Below, in pieces: positions 15,217 through 23,381 of a stretch of 23,669 nt of DNA. Positions within the stretch are counted from its first letter, which is position 1; every line of letters begins with the position of its first letter. Both the position numbers and the translations under genes were made by a program. Source of the DNA: Lentisphaerota bacterium (GTDB taxonomy: Bacteria; Verrucomicrobiota; Lentisphaeria; Oligosphaerales; PUNB01); the NCBI GenBank assembly GCA_003552565.1, contig PUNB01000127.1:1-23669 (forward strand), in the 5' to 3' direction. The notes below the pieces were generated by a model. It did not search any database, was not told the DNA's origin, and saw nothing but the letters and a program-made list of their open reading frames with translations.

Positions 15217-17172
15217 TTAAGCACCGGCCGGCGCAACCAGGAGCTGCCCCCGGACAGGATTGGCTTTGTGAACTTTCACATATACCAAATGACCGCTCTT
15301 CCAGACTTTGCCGCTTTCTTTTTTCGGGATGGCTTTTTTAGGGAGGATACTGAAAAGGCCAAGATCGGGGAGAAATATCTGCAACCCTTCTCCCGTGCGG
15401 CGCAGGACAATGCCTTCGTAGATCAGTCGCTCTCCCCGCATCCGCAATTCCTGTATATAACGGATTTTGAGGCGATCCATAGCAGCAAAGCTGGCCTCAT
15501 CAATGTTTTTTTCCTGGGTGGTGCAATTGACAGCCTTCTGAGTGCATTCTTCGACAGAGCGCGGCTTATCACCTCGATCCGCAGCCCAAAGCTGCTGATG
15601 CACCAGCAGATCAGGATATCGTCGAATGGGGCTGGTGAAATGACAGTAGTCTTCTTTTCCTAAACCATAATGTAAAGTTGGAACAGAGCTGTAAACCGCA
15701 CGATTAAGAGTTCGTAAAAACATAGAGGTGATTATTTCAGCGTCATGCCTTTCCTTAATCCTGCCGAGAAAAGCATTTACCCGTTCGCGACCGTCAAGCT
15801 TTCCGACTGTTCGCCCAAGGCCGATTTCCCGTGCCCACTGAATAAACTCCTCAATATCAACCGCTTTCGGTTCCGGATGGATGCGGAAAATGCCGCCCAA
15901 TTCCCGGGCTTTCAGTTCTTTGGCCACGGCGACATTAGCGGCCAGCATGAATTCCTCGACCAAATGATCCGCAGCCGAAGCACCTGCCCGCTTGAGTCCT
16001 TTTATGGCAGCCTCGGACTCATCGCAAACCACCCTAACTTCACGCGTTTCCAAATGCAAAAATTGCTCATTTTTCGCTCGCCAGCGACGCATGGCCGCGG
16101 CGAGGTGATTAAGATTAAGCACTGTAGAGACAACCTTTTCCGGAATGTTTGACGGAGACTCGCCGTCAATCAGCCCCTGCACTTGTTCAAAGGAAAAACG
16201 TTTGCTGACCGTGAGCCTGGTATGACAACGTCGACTGTCGAGAACTTCACCGCTGTTGCAGTCGATAGTCAGAAACACACTGTGGGCCAGATTTTCAACT
16301 CCCTGTTTAAGACTGCATTGTTCGGCGGCCAAGGCTGGAGGCAGCATATGCAGAGTTCGCCCGGGAAGGTAAGCGGTGAAACCTCGTTCCGCGGCCATTT
16401 GGTCAAATTCAGTTCCAGGCAAGATATAAGCGGCCAAATCAGCAATATGCACCCCAGCAATCATGACATCGGAGGATGGACCGGGATGCAGAGAGATGGC
16501 ATCGTCAAAATCCTTTGCATCCTCCGGATCGATGGTGACAATCACCGCGTCAGGATCAATAATTTCTCTGTGAACGTCTTGCGGGGCTAAAGTTGCAGCG
16601 CGGCAATTTTCTTCCTGAGAATACTCCGGCGGAAGGGCGAACTCGGCGGCTATCGCATCCAAATCGGCAGATATCGTTCCTGGTCTGGAGATAACGCGAA
16701 CGAAACGGGCACGCAACTGCTGCCGAGCGCTCCGGGGAAACTGCAGACTGGCGGATATCCAGTCTCCTTCCTCGGGTACCATTGGCGCAGATTTTTTTTG
16801 GGAGTCTTTCCGGTCACTTTTTTTTTGCGAAGGTAATTTTAACGGGAGAAAGTCAGGCAGGTCTCGCCGCAGCGGGCGTACCGCCAGCTGGCCGTTATCT
16901 TCGTCATAGGACATTACGCCGATAATCTCGCGGCGACCGCGTTCAACGATTTCAACAACTTTGCCAACCGGCCCTCGTTCGTCCTCGGACTCAATCCTCA
17001 CCTTGACCCGGTCATCGGTAATAGCAGTTTTGACGTTGGCGGGTGGTATAAAAACATCTTTTTCCTCCCCAATACTCACAAAAGCAAAGCCCCGCTGATG
17101 AACGGAAATAACTCCTTCCCGCAGGGACTGCGCTCGGTCTGCTTTATTCGGTTTGTTCTTTTTCTTCTTCAT
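15217..17172 (-). CDS. rnr: Ribonuclease R / RNase II family exoribonuclease (651 aa)
   Basis: This hydrolytic 3'-5' exoribonuclease degrades mRNA and structured RNA. A cold-shock domain (about 18-75) is followed by the RNB catalytic domain (about 200-535) with DPEDAKDFDDA (215-225), whose aspartates bind the metal ions, and SPIRRYPDLLVHQQL (514-528). An S1 domain (about 581-645) ends the protein. It lacks the N-terminal helix-turn-helix and the Lys-rich C-tail of the E. coli enzyme, and is near RNase II in length. I chose ATG 17172 (MKKKKNK) because the longer frame runs into the upstream gene; the chosen start still overlaps that gene by 29 bases, suggesting translational coupling. Confidence 0.95.
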   Translation of the reverse strand: MKKKKNKPNKADRAQSLREGVISVHQRGFAFVSIGEEKDVFIPPANVKTAITDDRVKVRIESEDERGPVGKVVEIVERGRREIIGVMSYDEDNGQLAVRPLRRDLPDFLPLKLPSQKKSDRKDSQKKSAPMVPEEGDWISASLQFPRSARQQLRARFVRVISRPGTISADLDAIAAEFALPPEYSQEENCRAATLAPQDVHREIIDPDAVIVTIDPEDAKDFDDAISLHPGPSSDVMIAGVHIADLAAYILPGTEFDQMAAERGFTAYLPGRTLHMLPPALAAEQCSLKQGVENLAHSVFLTIDCNSGEVLDSRRCHTRLTVSKRFSFEQVQGLIDGESPSNIPEKVVSTVLNLNHLAAAMRRWRAKNEQFLHLETREVRVVCDESEAAIKGLKRAGASAADHLVEEFMLAANVAVAKELKARELGGIFRIHPEPKAVDIEEFIQWAREIGLGRTVGKLDGRERVNAFLGRIKERHDAEIITSMFLRTLNRAVYSSVPTLHYGLGKEDYCHFTSPIRRYPDLLVHQQLWAADRGDKPRSVEECTQKAVNCTTQEKNIDEASFAAMDRLKIRYIQELRMRGERLIYEGIVLRRTGEGLQIFLPDLGLFSILPKKAIPKKESGKVWKSGHLVYVKVHKANPVRGQLLVAPAGA

Positions 17173-17875
17173 TGTCGGCGGGAGCGTCTTGCCGCTCTTC
17201 CTGATTGTTCTGTTTTTCCTGATTGAATTTTCGTACCAGCTCCGGAGCGGAAAGAGAGAACAGCATTGACAGAGAATGAAGGATAACCACACCGTTCAGA
17301 TGAGCATCTCCTTGGCCAACCTGATCCAGCCGCAGCGTTATATTCCCAAACAGATCATGCAGATCTTCCAGCAGTTGGGTGTGTTCTTTCTCGAACCCCC
17401 CTTCATCAGACTGATGGTCGGCAAAGGCTCTGGTGAAGGCGGAAAGTATCTCTTCACTGCTCGGAAAAGGCGGCAGTTCGGTCATCGGCTGTTTGATTTT
17501 GCGTCCCACCGGGCATTCGTATTGAAAAGCTCCCAGACGAACCAGCTCCCCAACCACCCTTTGCAAGGAAACATTGTTGATCATGAAAGGTTCCGAGTCC
17601 TTCTGAATGATCTCAACATTAACTGTTTCATGCGATTGGCGGTCCGCTAAATCATAGGCGTATTTTGCCATCACCTGGGCCACTGGACAAACGGGGGAAC
17701 TTTCCGGTTTCAAGGTGCACGCTGGACATTGGTAGGTCTCAAGCTTCACCCATTCCGGGATACCGCCTTTTTTAAATACCTGCGGCAGCCGCATCGTGCC
17801 TTGCGCAGAGAAGGAAAAATCCCATCTGCGAACATCGTGTTCACCGGGAAAATGAATTTTGATGGTCTCAATCAT
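17144..17875 (-). CDS. Conserved-looking cysteine-containing hypothetical protein (243 aa)
   Basis: I do not assign a family. Visible features are a cysteine cluster CPACTL..CPVA (around 50-65), another cysteine in YECPVGR (about 120), and two acidic helical stretches, with a Glu/Asp/Gln-rich C-terminal tail. The metal-binding look suggests a zinc or iron site, without proof. There is no signal peptide or membrane span. A longer frame starts with TTG at 17899, but ATG 17875 (MIETIKIHF) follows GAGGAG by about 11 bases and is preferred. The 3' end overlaps the start of rnr by 29 bases, so it may be functionally tied to RNA processing. Confidence 0.75.
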   Translation of the reverse strand: MIETIKIHFPGEHDVRRWDFSFSAQGTMRLPQVFKKGGIPEWVKLETYQCPACTLKPESSPVCPVAQVMAKYAYDLADRQSHETVNVEIIQKDSEPFMINNVSLQRVVGELVRLGAFQYECPVGRKIKQPMTELPPFPSSEEILSAFTRAFADHQSDEGGFEKEHTQLLEDLHDLFGNITLRLDQVGQGDAHLNGVVILHSLSMLFSLSAPELVRKFNQEKQNNQEERQDAPADNEEEKEQTE

Positions 17876-17984
17876 TAAATTCGCAACTCCTCGGACCAAG
17901 GCTGTGAGGTATAATTCAGTGCATATAATTTTCTGACAGTTTTTTTTGCCAGCTTATTGGCCTCGATTGTCCCGCGACTATTAG

Positions 17985-18415
17985 GCCCGGGGTTTTATAC
18001 AAGCTCGAGCACCGGCGCGATAGGCCACATACCCCGGTGTGAGACTTAGAGGGTGTTACAACTCTTTGTCGTGCACTTTTTTCGATTCAGTTTTTTGTTT
18101 TCGACTAGGTGCGAGACAAGGTGCGAGACAAGGTTATATATTCGAAGTCTCACATAAACCTGACCGCCGGCGCGAGGCGCCTGATACCCTGAGGGAGAGA
18201 CTTGTTGCGACACATGAAACCTTGTCTCGCACCTTGTCCAGTTTTTTTTGACTTTGGAATTAGGTTCGGGACAAGGTTAACAATGCGAAGTCTCAAATAA
18301 GCCTGGCCGCAGGCACAAAGCGCCTGATACCCTGAGGGAGAGACTTGTTGAATGGTTCCTGACACCTGAACACTGGAACCTTTAGTCCCACATAAGTCCG
18401 TTCGCCCTTTCCGGC
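17985..18415. repeat. Mosaic intergenic repeat, block D (largest)
   Basis: The block is a chain of at least four modules. They are a GC-rich module near 18000-18035, then GAGACTTAGAGGGTGTTACA (18041-18060), whose exact reverse complement recurs at 23350-23369; next come GTGCGAGACAAGG units and CCGCCGGCGCGAGGCGCC with GATACCCTGAGGGAGAGACT near 18162-18203. A block A-like module in the same orientation as block B follows (about 18214-18295), then a second copy of GATACCCTGAGGGAGAGACT (18328-18347) and a CTGACACCTGAACACTGG segment. No gene is seen in this gap. Confidence 0.8.
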
Positions 18416-18421
18416 CAGTCA

Positions 18422-18940
18422 TTATTCCTGGCCTGCGTCGGCCGGAGGAGTATAGGTGCGCTGGCCAAGTTCCCGATCAAGCATCAACATGGCCTGGGGA
18501 TTATCTCCGATGAGCTTAAGCTGATCAACAATATTCTTGGCGGTGCTTTCTTCTTCCACTTGTTCATCGACAAACCAGTCAAGAAAGTTTTCCGAAGCGT
18601 AATCATTTTCTTTACGAGCCATGGTCACCAGATTGTTGATCATGCCGGTAACTTTCTGTTCGTGTTCATAGGCGGCCTTGAACGCTTCCAGGGGAGAAGC
18701 CCACTTACTCGGAGGCGCGTCGATTGCTCCCAGACAAACCGTCCCGTCTCTTTCAATGACAAAATCGAAGATTTTTTCACCATGAGATAATTCTTCTTTC
18801 GCCTGAATTTTCATCCAGTTGGCGAACCCCTGAAGTCCGACCGAGTCGAAATAGGCGGCCATGGACAAATAGAGATAAGATGAATAGAATTCCGCTACCA
18901 CTTGATTGCTCATTTCTGTGGTCATGTTTTCACTAAGCAT
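18422..18940 (-). CDS. ftn: Bacterial non-haem ferritin (172 aa)
   Basis: This is a 24-subunit iron-storage protein of the FtnA type. The ferroxidase residues fall at the same positions as in E. coli FtnA: Glu17, Glu50, His53, Glu94 and Gln127, with Glu126/Glu129/Glu130 nearby. There is no haem-ligand pattern typical of bacterioferritin. A slightly Pro/Ala-rich C-terminus is the only deviation. AAGGAT precedes the ATG by seven bases. The gene lies 30 bases after rubrerythrin, so it is the third gene of a perR-rbr-ftn operon that takes up iron released or left over during peroxide defence. Confidence 0.97.
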   Translation of the reverse strand: MLSENMTTEMSNQVVAEFYSSYLYLSMAAYFDSVGLQGFANWMKIQAKEELSHGEKIFDFVIERDGTVCLGAIDAPPSKWASPLEAFKAAYEHEQKVTGMINNLVTMARKENDYASENFLDWFVDEQVEEESTAKNIVDQLKLIGDNPQAMLMLDRELGQRTYTPPADAGQE

Positions 18941-18970
18941 TGTTATTATCCTTTTTCAGTTACTTCCGTT

Positions 18971-19543
18971 CTACCAGTTCTCGCCGAGAATTTCAAAATG
19001 TTCCTGTTTATGCGCACAGGCGGGGCAAACAGGGGGCGCTTCCGTACCCTCATGGGTATAACCGCAGTTACGGCAGCGCCATACGCAAGTTTCCTCTCTC
19101 TTAAAGACCCGTCCCGCTTCCACGTTCTCAGCCAATTCTTTATATCTTTTCTCGTGCTGTTTCTCAGCCACCGCGATATATTCAAAAACCTTGGCGACAG
19201 GCTCTAATCCTTCGTCGCGGGCGGTCCGAGTGAATTCCGGATACATGGAACCCCATTCATACAGTTCACCCGCTGCGGCGGCTCGCAGATTTTCCGCGGT
19301 GGAACCGATCACACCGGCGGGATAGGATGCCTGAATTTCCACCTCGCCGCCTTCTAGAAACTTAAAGAAACGCTTGGCGTGTTCTTTTTCCTGATCGGCT
19401 GTTTCTTCAAAGATGGAGGCTATCTGCGCGTAACCTTCTTTCCGAGCCGCGCTGGCAAAATAGGTATAGCGATTACGCGCCTGAGATTCCCCGGCGAATG
19501 CGGCCAGTACATTCTTTTCTGTTTGAGTGCCTTTAATATTCAT
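18971..19543 (-). CDS. rbr: Rubrerythrin (190 aa)
   Basis: Rubrerythrin reduces hydrogen peroxide to water in anaerobes, taking electrons from rubredoxin. The ferritin-like diiron domain keeps Glu19, Glu52, His55, Glu93, Glu96, Glu127 and His130. The C-terminal rubredoxin-like domain keeps Cys157/Cys160 (CRNCGY) and Cys173/Cys176 (CPAC). The length matches the family. AAAGGAC precedes the ATG. It lies between perR and ferritin with gaps of 33 and 30 bases, and the rubredoxin at 405-563 could serve as its electron donor. Confidence 0.98.
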   Translation of the reverse strand: MNIKGTQTEKNVLAAFAGESQARNRYTYFASAARKEGYAQIASIFEETADQEKEHAKRFFKFLEGGEVEIQASYPAGVIGSTAENLRAAAAGELYEWGSMYPEFTRTARDEGLEPVAKVFEYIAVAEKQHEKRYKELAENVEAGRVFKREETCVWRCRNCGYTHEGTEAPPVCPACAHKQEHFEILGENW

Positions 19544-19576
19544 AATTTTGTCCTTTTATTGGAGGATTGCGGATGT

Positions 19577-20002
19577 TTAATTCGTTTTCGCGGTTTGATA
19601 TTCACGACATTCAGAACAGGATCCGAATAATTCAAACCGATAACTTTCAATATGAAAACCTTTCATTTCCGTATTTTTACACAAATCGCTCAAGAAGTCG
19701 TCTGGAGAAAAGCTGGTTTCAGCGTCCGTAACTTTATCACATCCAAGACAGCGAATATGAAGATGCGGCTCGCTGTTGCCATCGAAACGCCTCTGACCGC
19801 CTATTGGCTCCAGCGACTGAATCTGACCGTGTTCTTCAAGTTTGGTCAGATTTCGATAAACCGTAGCCAAGCTTATCCGCGGCAGATGCTGGCGAACTTC
19901 AGCGAAAATTTCGCCCGCACTGGGGTGAGTTTCGGTACTTTGCAAAAATTCCAGCACTATGCGCTGCTGTTTTGTGCTTCTTAAAGTTTTTTTAGTTTTC
20001 AT
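19577..20002 (-). CDS. perR: PerR-type Fur-family transcriptional regulator (141 aa)
   Basis: A winged-helix DNA-binding domain (recognition helix within ISLATVYRNLTKLEEHG, 43-59) is followed by a dimerisation domain. Structural zinc cysteines are C85/C88 (CLGC) and C129/C132 (CSEC). Residues equivalent to B. subtilis PerR His37, Asp85, His91, His93 and Asp104 are His26, Asp74, His80, His82 and Asp93. Having Asp rather than Glu at the last position favours PerR over Fur. PerR senses peroxide by iron-catalysed histidine oxidation. It heads an operon with rubrerythrin and ferritin, a classical PerR target set, and probably represses itself. Confidence 0.88.
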   Translation of the reverse strand: MKTKKTLRSTKQQRIVLEFLQSTETHPSAGEIFAEVRQHLPRISLATVYRNLTKLEEHGQIQSLEPIGGQRRFDGNSEPHLHIRCLGCDKVTDAETSFSPDDFLSDLCKNTEMKGFHIESYRFELFGSCSECREYQTAKTN

Positions 20003-20058
20003 GCTGATAAGAGTATATTTTTTTAGATATTAGCTCATCTGTGCCGATCAAAAAAGCC

Positions 20059-20094
20059 TTGAAAATATAATAATACCTGTTTTCAAAATGTCAA
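20059..20094 (-). promoter_or_regulatory. perR operon promoter with candidate operator
   Basis: On the minus strand a perfect TTGACA (20094-20089) is followed after 16 bases by TATTAT (20072-20067, five of six to consensus). An inverted repeat, TTGAAAA / TTTTCAA (arms 20080-20086 and 20059-20065), brackets the -10 box, and the centre is very AT-rich, as expected of a Fur/PerR-type site, though it does not match the classical PerR box exactly. Binding here would block the -10 region, giving autoregulation. Confidence 0.6.
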
Positions 20095-20132
20095 CTGCTG
20101 ATTATTTCGGCCTCCTTTTCGAGGAAAAGATG

Positions 20133-22376
20133 TCAAGCGGACTTAACCTTGTCGCCTTTGACGACCAGAACACAGGTTTTCCAGGGAACTTGCTTACGGG
20201 TCAATTCATTTTTCAGCAAATCCTGCAACCGCTTTGCCTGAATTGTCCCCAAATGCCGGCGCAGGATATCGCCCAGCCCGCTTTTGTTATCCTTTCGCTC
20301 ACTTTGTTTGGCGAACCAATAGTCCACTTGCCCAGGAGGGAAAATTCTTTCCTCCTCAAAGGTCAAAACCTCAGTGTCTATTGAAGAGAAACCGGACTCT
20401 TCCATCTGTCCTCTTATTGTTGCTTCGTCCCAGTTGACCATGGGGTCATCAGGATTCTGGTAGATGGCTTCTTCTGCTTCCCTTAAAGATTTAATGAGGC
20501 TTTGATCCGAGTTCTGAAACATCGGCATGTCGGCTAATCGGGGTGCCCTACGGCAAATGGCTTCGGCCAGGACCAGCCTGCCGTCCATTTCAGTTAACAA
20601 GTTGTATAATATTTTAAGAACCGCTCTTTTGTCGGCCAGATTGAATACAATATTATGCCCAATGATTCTTTCGAAACGCCAGTCGTTCTCCATTTTCTCA
20701 GGAATTACCGTCAGCGGGCAGTTGATAATCCGCGGAGCCCTTAGTGCCGGCGTTTGCCGCGCTCGTTCCCGCAGGTGCTCAGTCGCCTTCTTATCTTTGG
20801 CATGGGTGCATACCCCGCCCTCCGGAGTTTGCCTGATCGCCTCCCAAGTGAGCAGGCCGGTGTCATCGCCGACGCACAGAAGCCGATGATGCCGCCGGCA
20901 TTGAGCCAGTTCAAACAATCGGTCTCGAACCCGCCCCCGTCGCTCCCCCGCTTTTCCGGAAGCGCGCCGCAGCCAGGCATCCACCTGCTTATCAGGCGGC
21001 GACCAGGAAAAAATCTCCGCCATCGCCGGCTCTTCCTCCGTCTCCAGCGCCGCCGCCAGTTGCGCCTCCCGTCGACGTTCCACCGTATCGCCAATCTCTT
21101 TCTCATAGCCGATTTCGCTTGGTCGATAAAAAACGTTCCCTCGCAGCGCCGCAGGCAGATACTGCTGAGCCACCCAGTGCTCACGGTAAGCGTGCGGATA
21201 AGTATAGCCCTGGCCATGGCCGAAACTCTGCTTGTCGCGACTGGCATCCTTCAAATGAGTCGGCACCTCGCCATCCCGTTGTTTCTCGATCGTCGCCAAA
21301 GCATCGAAATAAGCGAATACCGAGTTGGACTTGGGAGCTGTCGCCAAGTAAAGGGCAGTCATGCCTAAATGATATTGTCCCTCCGGCAATCCGACCCGGT
21401 CGAAAGCGGCGGCGGCCGATTCCACAACTCCCAAAGCATAAGGCTGCGCCAAGCCAATATCTTCAGCCGCGAATATCAGCATACGGCGAAAAATAAAACG
21501 CGGATCTTCACCGGCGTAAACCATTTTCGCCAGCCAGTACATGGCGGCATCGGGATCCGAGCCGCGCAGGGACTTGATAAAAGCGCTGATCGTATCAAAA
21601 TGGTAATCCCCCTCTTTATCATAAAGTACCGCCCGCTTCTGAATGGATTCTTCGGCCACATCCATGGTTATGCGCACCGTGGAGTCCGCCTCCGGTTCGG
21701 TGGTTTCCACCGCCAGCTCCAGTCCGTTGAGCACCGCCCGGGCATCGCCGTTGGCGACATTGACAATATGCTGAAGCGCTTCCGGAGAGCACTCGACTTT
21801 TAAGTTTCCATAACCGCGCTCCTGGTCCGACAGCGCCATTTGCGCGACCTTTTGCAGATTCTCCTCGGACAGGGGCCGCAACTGAAATATCCGGCTCCGG
21901 CTGACCAAGGCCCGATTGACCGTGAAATAGGGATTTTCCGTGGTCGCACCGATCAAAATCACGCTGCCGTTTTCCACCCACGGCAGCAGTGCGTCCTGTT
22001 GGGCTTTGTTCCAGCGATGAACTTCATCAACAAAAAGAATCGTCCGTCGTTGATATTCAGCGATTCGTCTTTTGGCTTCTTCCGTAACTCTCCGTATATC
22101 CGGAACTCCGGCGAGAACCGCGTTGAGGGTTTCGAAATGACTTTGCGTGGTATTGGCGATGACCGCCGCCAGGGTGGTCTTGCCGGTGCCCGGCGGCCCA
22201 TAAAAGAGCAAGGAAGAAAGCTGATCCGCCTGAATCGCCCGGCGCAGCAGGCGACCAGGAGCCAGAATATGTTCCTGGCCAATGAACTCATCCAGAGTCC
22301 GCGGTCGCATGCGCGCCGCCAGCGGTTCCTCTCCCTGGCGGCCGCCATTATGTAAATTATGTTCAAACAGATCCAT
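20133..22376 (-). CDS. rarA: RarA (MgsA) ATPase fused to a methyltransferase-like domain (747 aa)
   Basis: Residues 1-430 are RarA, a clamp-loader-like AAA+ ATPase acting at stalled replication forks: Walker A GPPGTGKT (60-67), Walker B ILFVDEVH (113-120), sensor 1 GATTENP (143-149) and the typical DRVGLPEGQYHLG and SYGHGQGY-like (SFGHGQGYTYPHAYREHW) segments. Residues about 485-640 look like a Rossmann methyltransferase fold (LLCVGDDTGLLTWEAI as the glycine-containing loop, later FERIIGHNIVF and DGRLVLAE). The same fusion is known in cyanobacteria as RarA/unknown-domain protein. A TTG start at 22394 is possible, but ATG 22376 gives the usual MDLFE N-terminus. The loop lacks a full GxGxG, so catalysis is uncertain. 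Confidence 0.93.
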   Translation of the reverse strand: MDLFEHNLHNGGRQGEEPLAARMRPRTLDEFIGQEHILAPGRLLRRAIQADQLSSLLFYGPPGTGKTTLAAVIANTTQSHFETLNAVLAGVPDIRRVTEEAKRRIAEYQRRTILFVDEVHRWNKAQQDALLPWVENGSVILIGATTENPYFTVNRALVSRSRIFQLRPLSEENLQKVAQMALSDQERGYGNLKVECSPEALQHIVNVANGDARAVLNGLELAVETTEPEADSTVRITMDVAEESIQKRAVLYDKEGDYHFDTISAFIKSLRGSDPDAAMYWLAKMVYAGEDPRFIFRRMLIFAAEDIGLAQPYALGVVESAAAAFDRVGLPEGQYHLGMTALYLATAPKSNSVFAYFDALATIEKQRDGEVPTHLKDASRDKQSFGHGQGYTYPHAYREHWVAQQYLPAALRGNVFYRPSEIGYEKEIGDTVERRREAQLAAALETEEEPAMAEIFSWSPPDKQVDAWLRRASGKAGERRGRVRDRLFELAQCRRHHRLLCVGDDTGLLTWEAIRQTPEGGVCTHAKDKKATEHLRERARQTPALRAPRIINCPLTVIPEKMENDWRFERIIGHNIVFNLADKRAVLKILYNLLTEMDGRLVLAEAICRRAPRLADMPMFQNSDQSLIKSLREAEEAIYQNPDDPMVNWDEATIRGQMEESGFSSIDTEVLTFEEERIFPPGQVDYWFAKQSERKDNKSGLGDILRRHLGTIQAKRLQDLLKNELTRKQVPWKTCVLVVKGDKVKSA

Positions 22377-22498
22377 ACTGTTAACATAATCCAAAATGAT
22401 TGTTTTTGAAAGTGGAGAGAAAAATCCTGCGTTAGAAAAACCGGAGTTCTCGGATTGCAGTTATTTCTCGGGAGGGCTTGAGTCGGAAAGAAGAAAAA

Positions 22499-22574
<76 letters not shown>

Positions 22575-22588
22575 ACCGTAAAATTAAA

Positions 22589-22665
22589 TGGCGTACCTGT
22601 AGGGAGTCGAACCCCAAACCTCCTGATCCGTAGTCAGGTGCTCTATCCAATTGAGCTACAGGTAC
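22589..22665 (-). tRNA. tRNA-Arg (ACG)
   Basis: The acceptor GTACCTG pairs perfectly with CAGGTAC, followed by discriminator G and an encoded CCA. The anticodon loop is CTACGGA with anticodon ACG, whose first A should be deaminated to inosine by TadA. The T arm contains GGTTCGACTCC. It is cotranscribed with tRNA-Phe. The 123 bases to the next gene hold no evident gene. Confidence 0.97.
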
Positions 22666-22788
22666 AGTGCGTGTCAAAAAAATAATCTATTCATCATTAC
22701 GGATAATGCAAGCAAAAAAAAGACAAATTACTACTTACTGCTTACGATTAACAGGTTTTGGGAAAAGGATACTCTTATGTGTTTCGTT

Positions 22789-23061
22789 TCAGGGATGATC
22801 AAAAACCATTTCTTTCACCTCCACACCGTCGATAGCGTTTAACCGGCCTTTCAGTTCTTCTTTTTTCTCTTCATGATCAAGAAGTTCAAGAATCAAAAGT
22901 CCGTTAGGCGAGCAATAATCATCTCCTGTTTCATGCAGTCCCAAGCGGGTTCTTATCTGACCGCCAAATTCGGAAAGAACATTTTGAACCTCGCCTACAT
23001 GATTCAGGCGGTTACTGATATGCACACCCAGAATAAGATGCTTGGCTAATGGCTTGTCCAT
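22789..23061 (-). CDS. TM1266-like ACT/NikR-type small regulator (90 aa)
   Basis: The protein resembles the family annotated as iron-only hydrogenase system regulator (TM1266 type), which adopts an ACT-like fold. Key segments are LGVHISNRLNHVGEVQ, RTRLGLHE and CSPNGLLILEL, with a conserved Cys50 that could bind metal. It should act in the cytoplasm as a ligand-sensing, probably oligomeric protein; there is no DNA-binding domain. AGGAG sits about seven bases before the ATG, fixing the start. No hydrogenase or maturation gene is in the window, so its targets must be elsewhere or different. Confidence 0.85.
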   Translation of the reverse strand: MDKPLAKHLILGVHISNRLNHVGEVQNVLSEFGGQIRTRLGLHETGDDYCSPNGLLILELLDHEEKKEELKGRLNAIDGVEVKEMVFDHP

Positions 23062-23104
23062 GTTGTTTTCTCCTAAATCAGGAATTAAAGATTATGCGAA
23101 AGGG

Positions 23105-23255
23105 ATAACACTTATGTGAGACTTCGTGGTTTCAGGTTTCAGTGTTAAGGTGTCAGGTCAACCCGAAACCTGACACCAGAAACCATTCAACAAGTCTCAC
23201 CCTCAGGGTATCCGGCGCGCCGCGCCGGCGGCCGGGCTTGTATGAGACTTGACAT
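23105..23255. repeat. Mosaic intergenic repeat, block E
   Basis: The block starts with CTTATGTGAGACTTCGTGG and TTTCAGTGTTAAGGTGTCAGG, which match block C, followed by an inverted GGTTTC/GAAACC arrangement and the GC-rich module in the CCTCAGGGTATCCGGCGCGC form. It ends with CTTGTATGAGACTTG, like block B. Twenty bases at 23350-23369 are an exact reverse complement of 18041-18060 in block D. Confidence 0.75.
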
Positions 23256-23257
23256 TT

Positions 23258-23345
23258 TTAGGGATTAGGGCGAAAGATCAAGAGGAAAGATTAGGAAAAG
23301 ACGGGTGCGCCCTTAATCTTTTGCCCTAATCTTTCGCCTTAATCG
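23258..23345. repeat. Hairpin-forming intergenic element
   Basis: Bases 23263-23278 pair with 23329-23344 (15 of 16; arm GATTAGGGCGAAAGAT). Inside, GATTAGG and CCTAATC-type motifs repeat and extend the foldback. It lies within block E, between the GC module and the module shared with block D. It resembles the style of the AT-rich element at 1-89, but with a different sequence. Confidence 0.75.
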
Positions 23346-23381
23346 GCCATGTAACACCCTCTAAGTCTCGTCATCGGCGGT

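Noticed and set aside
17173..17292. Forty-residue N-terminal extension of RNase R
   Set aside because: It is the shadow of the upstream gene, is hydrophobic and Cys-rich, and is unlike any RNase R N-terminus; the MKKKKNK start is typical.
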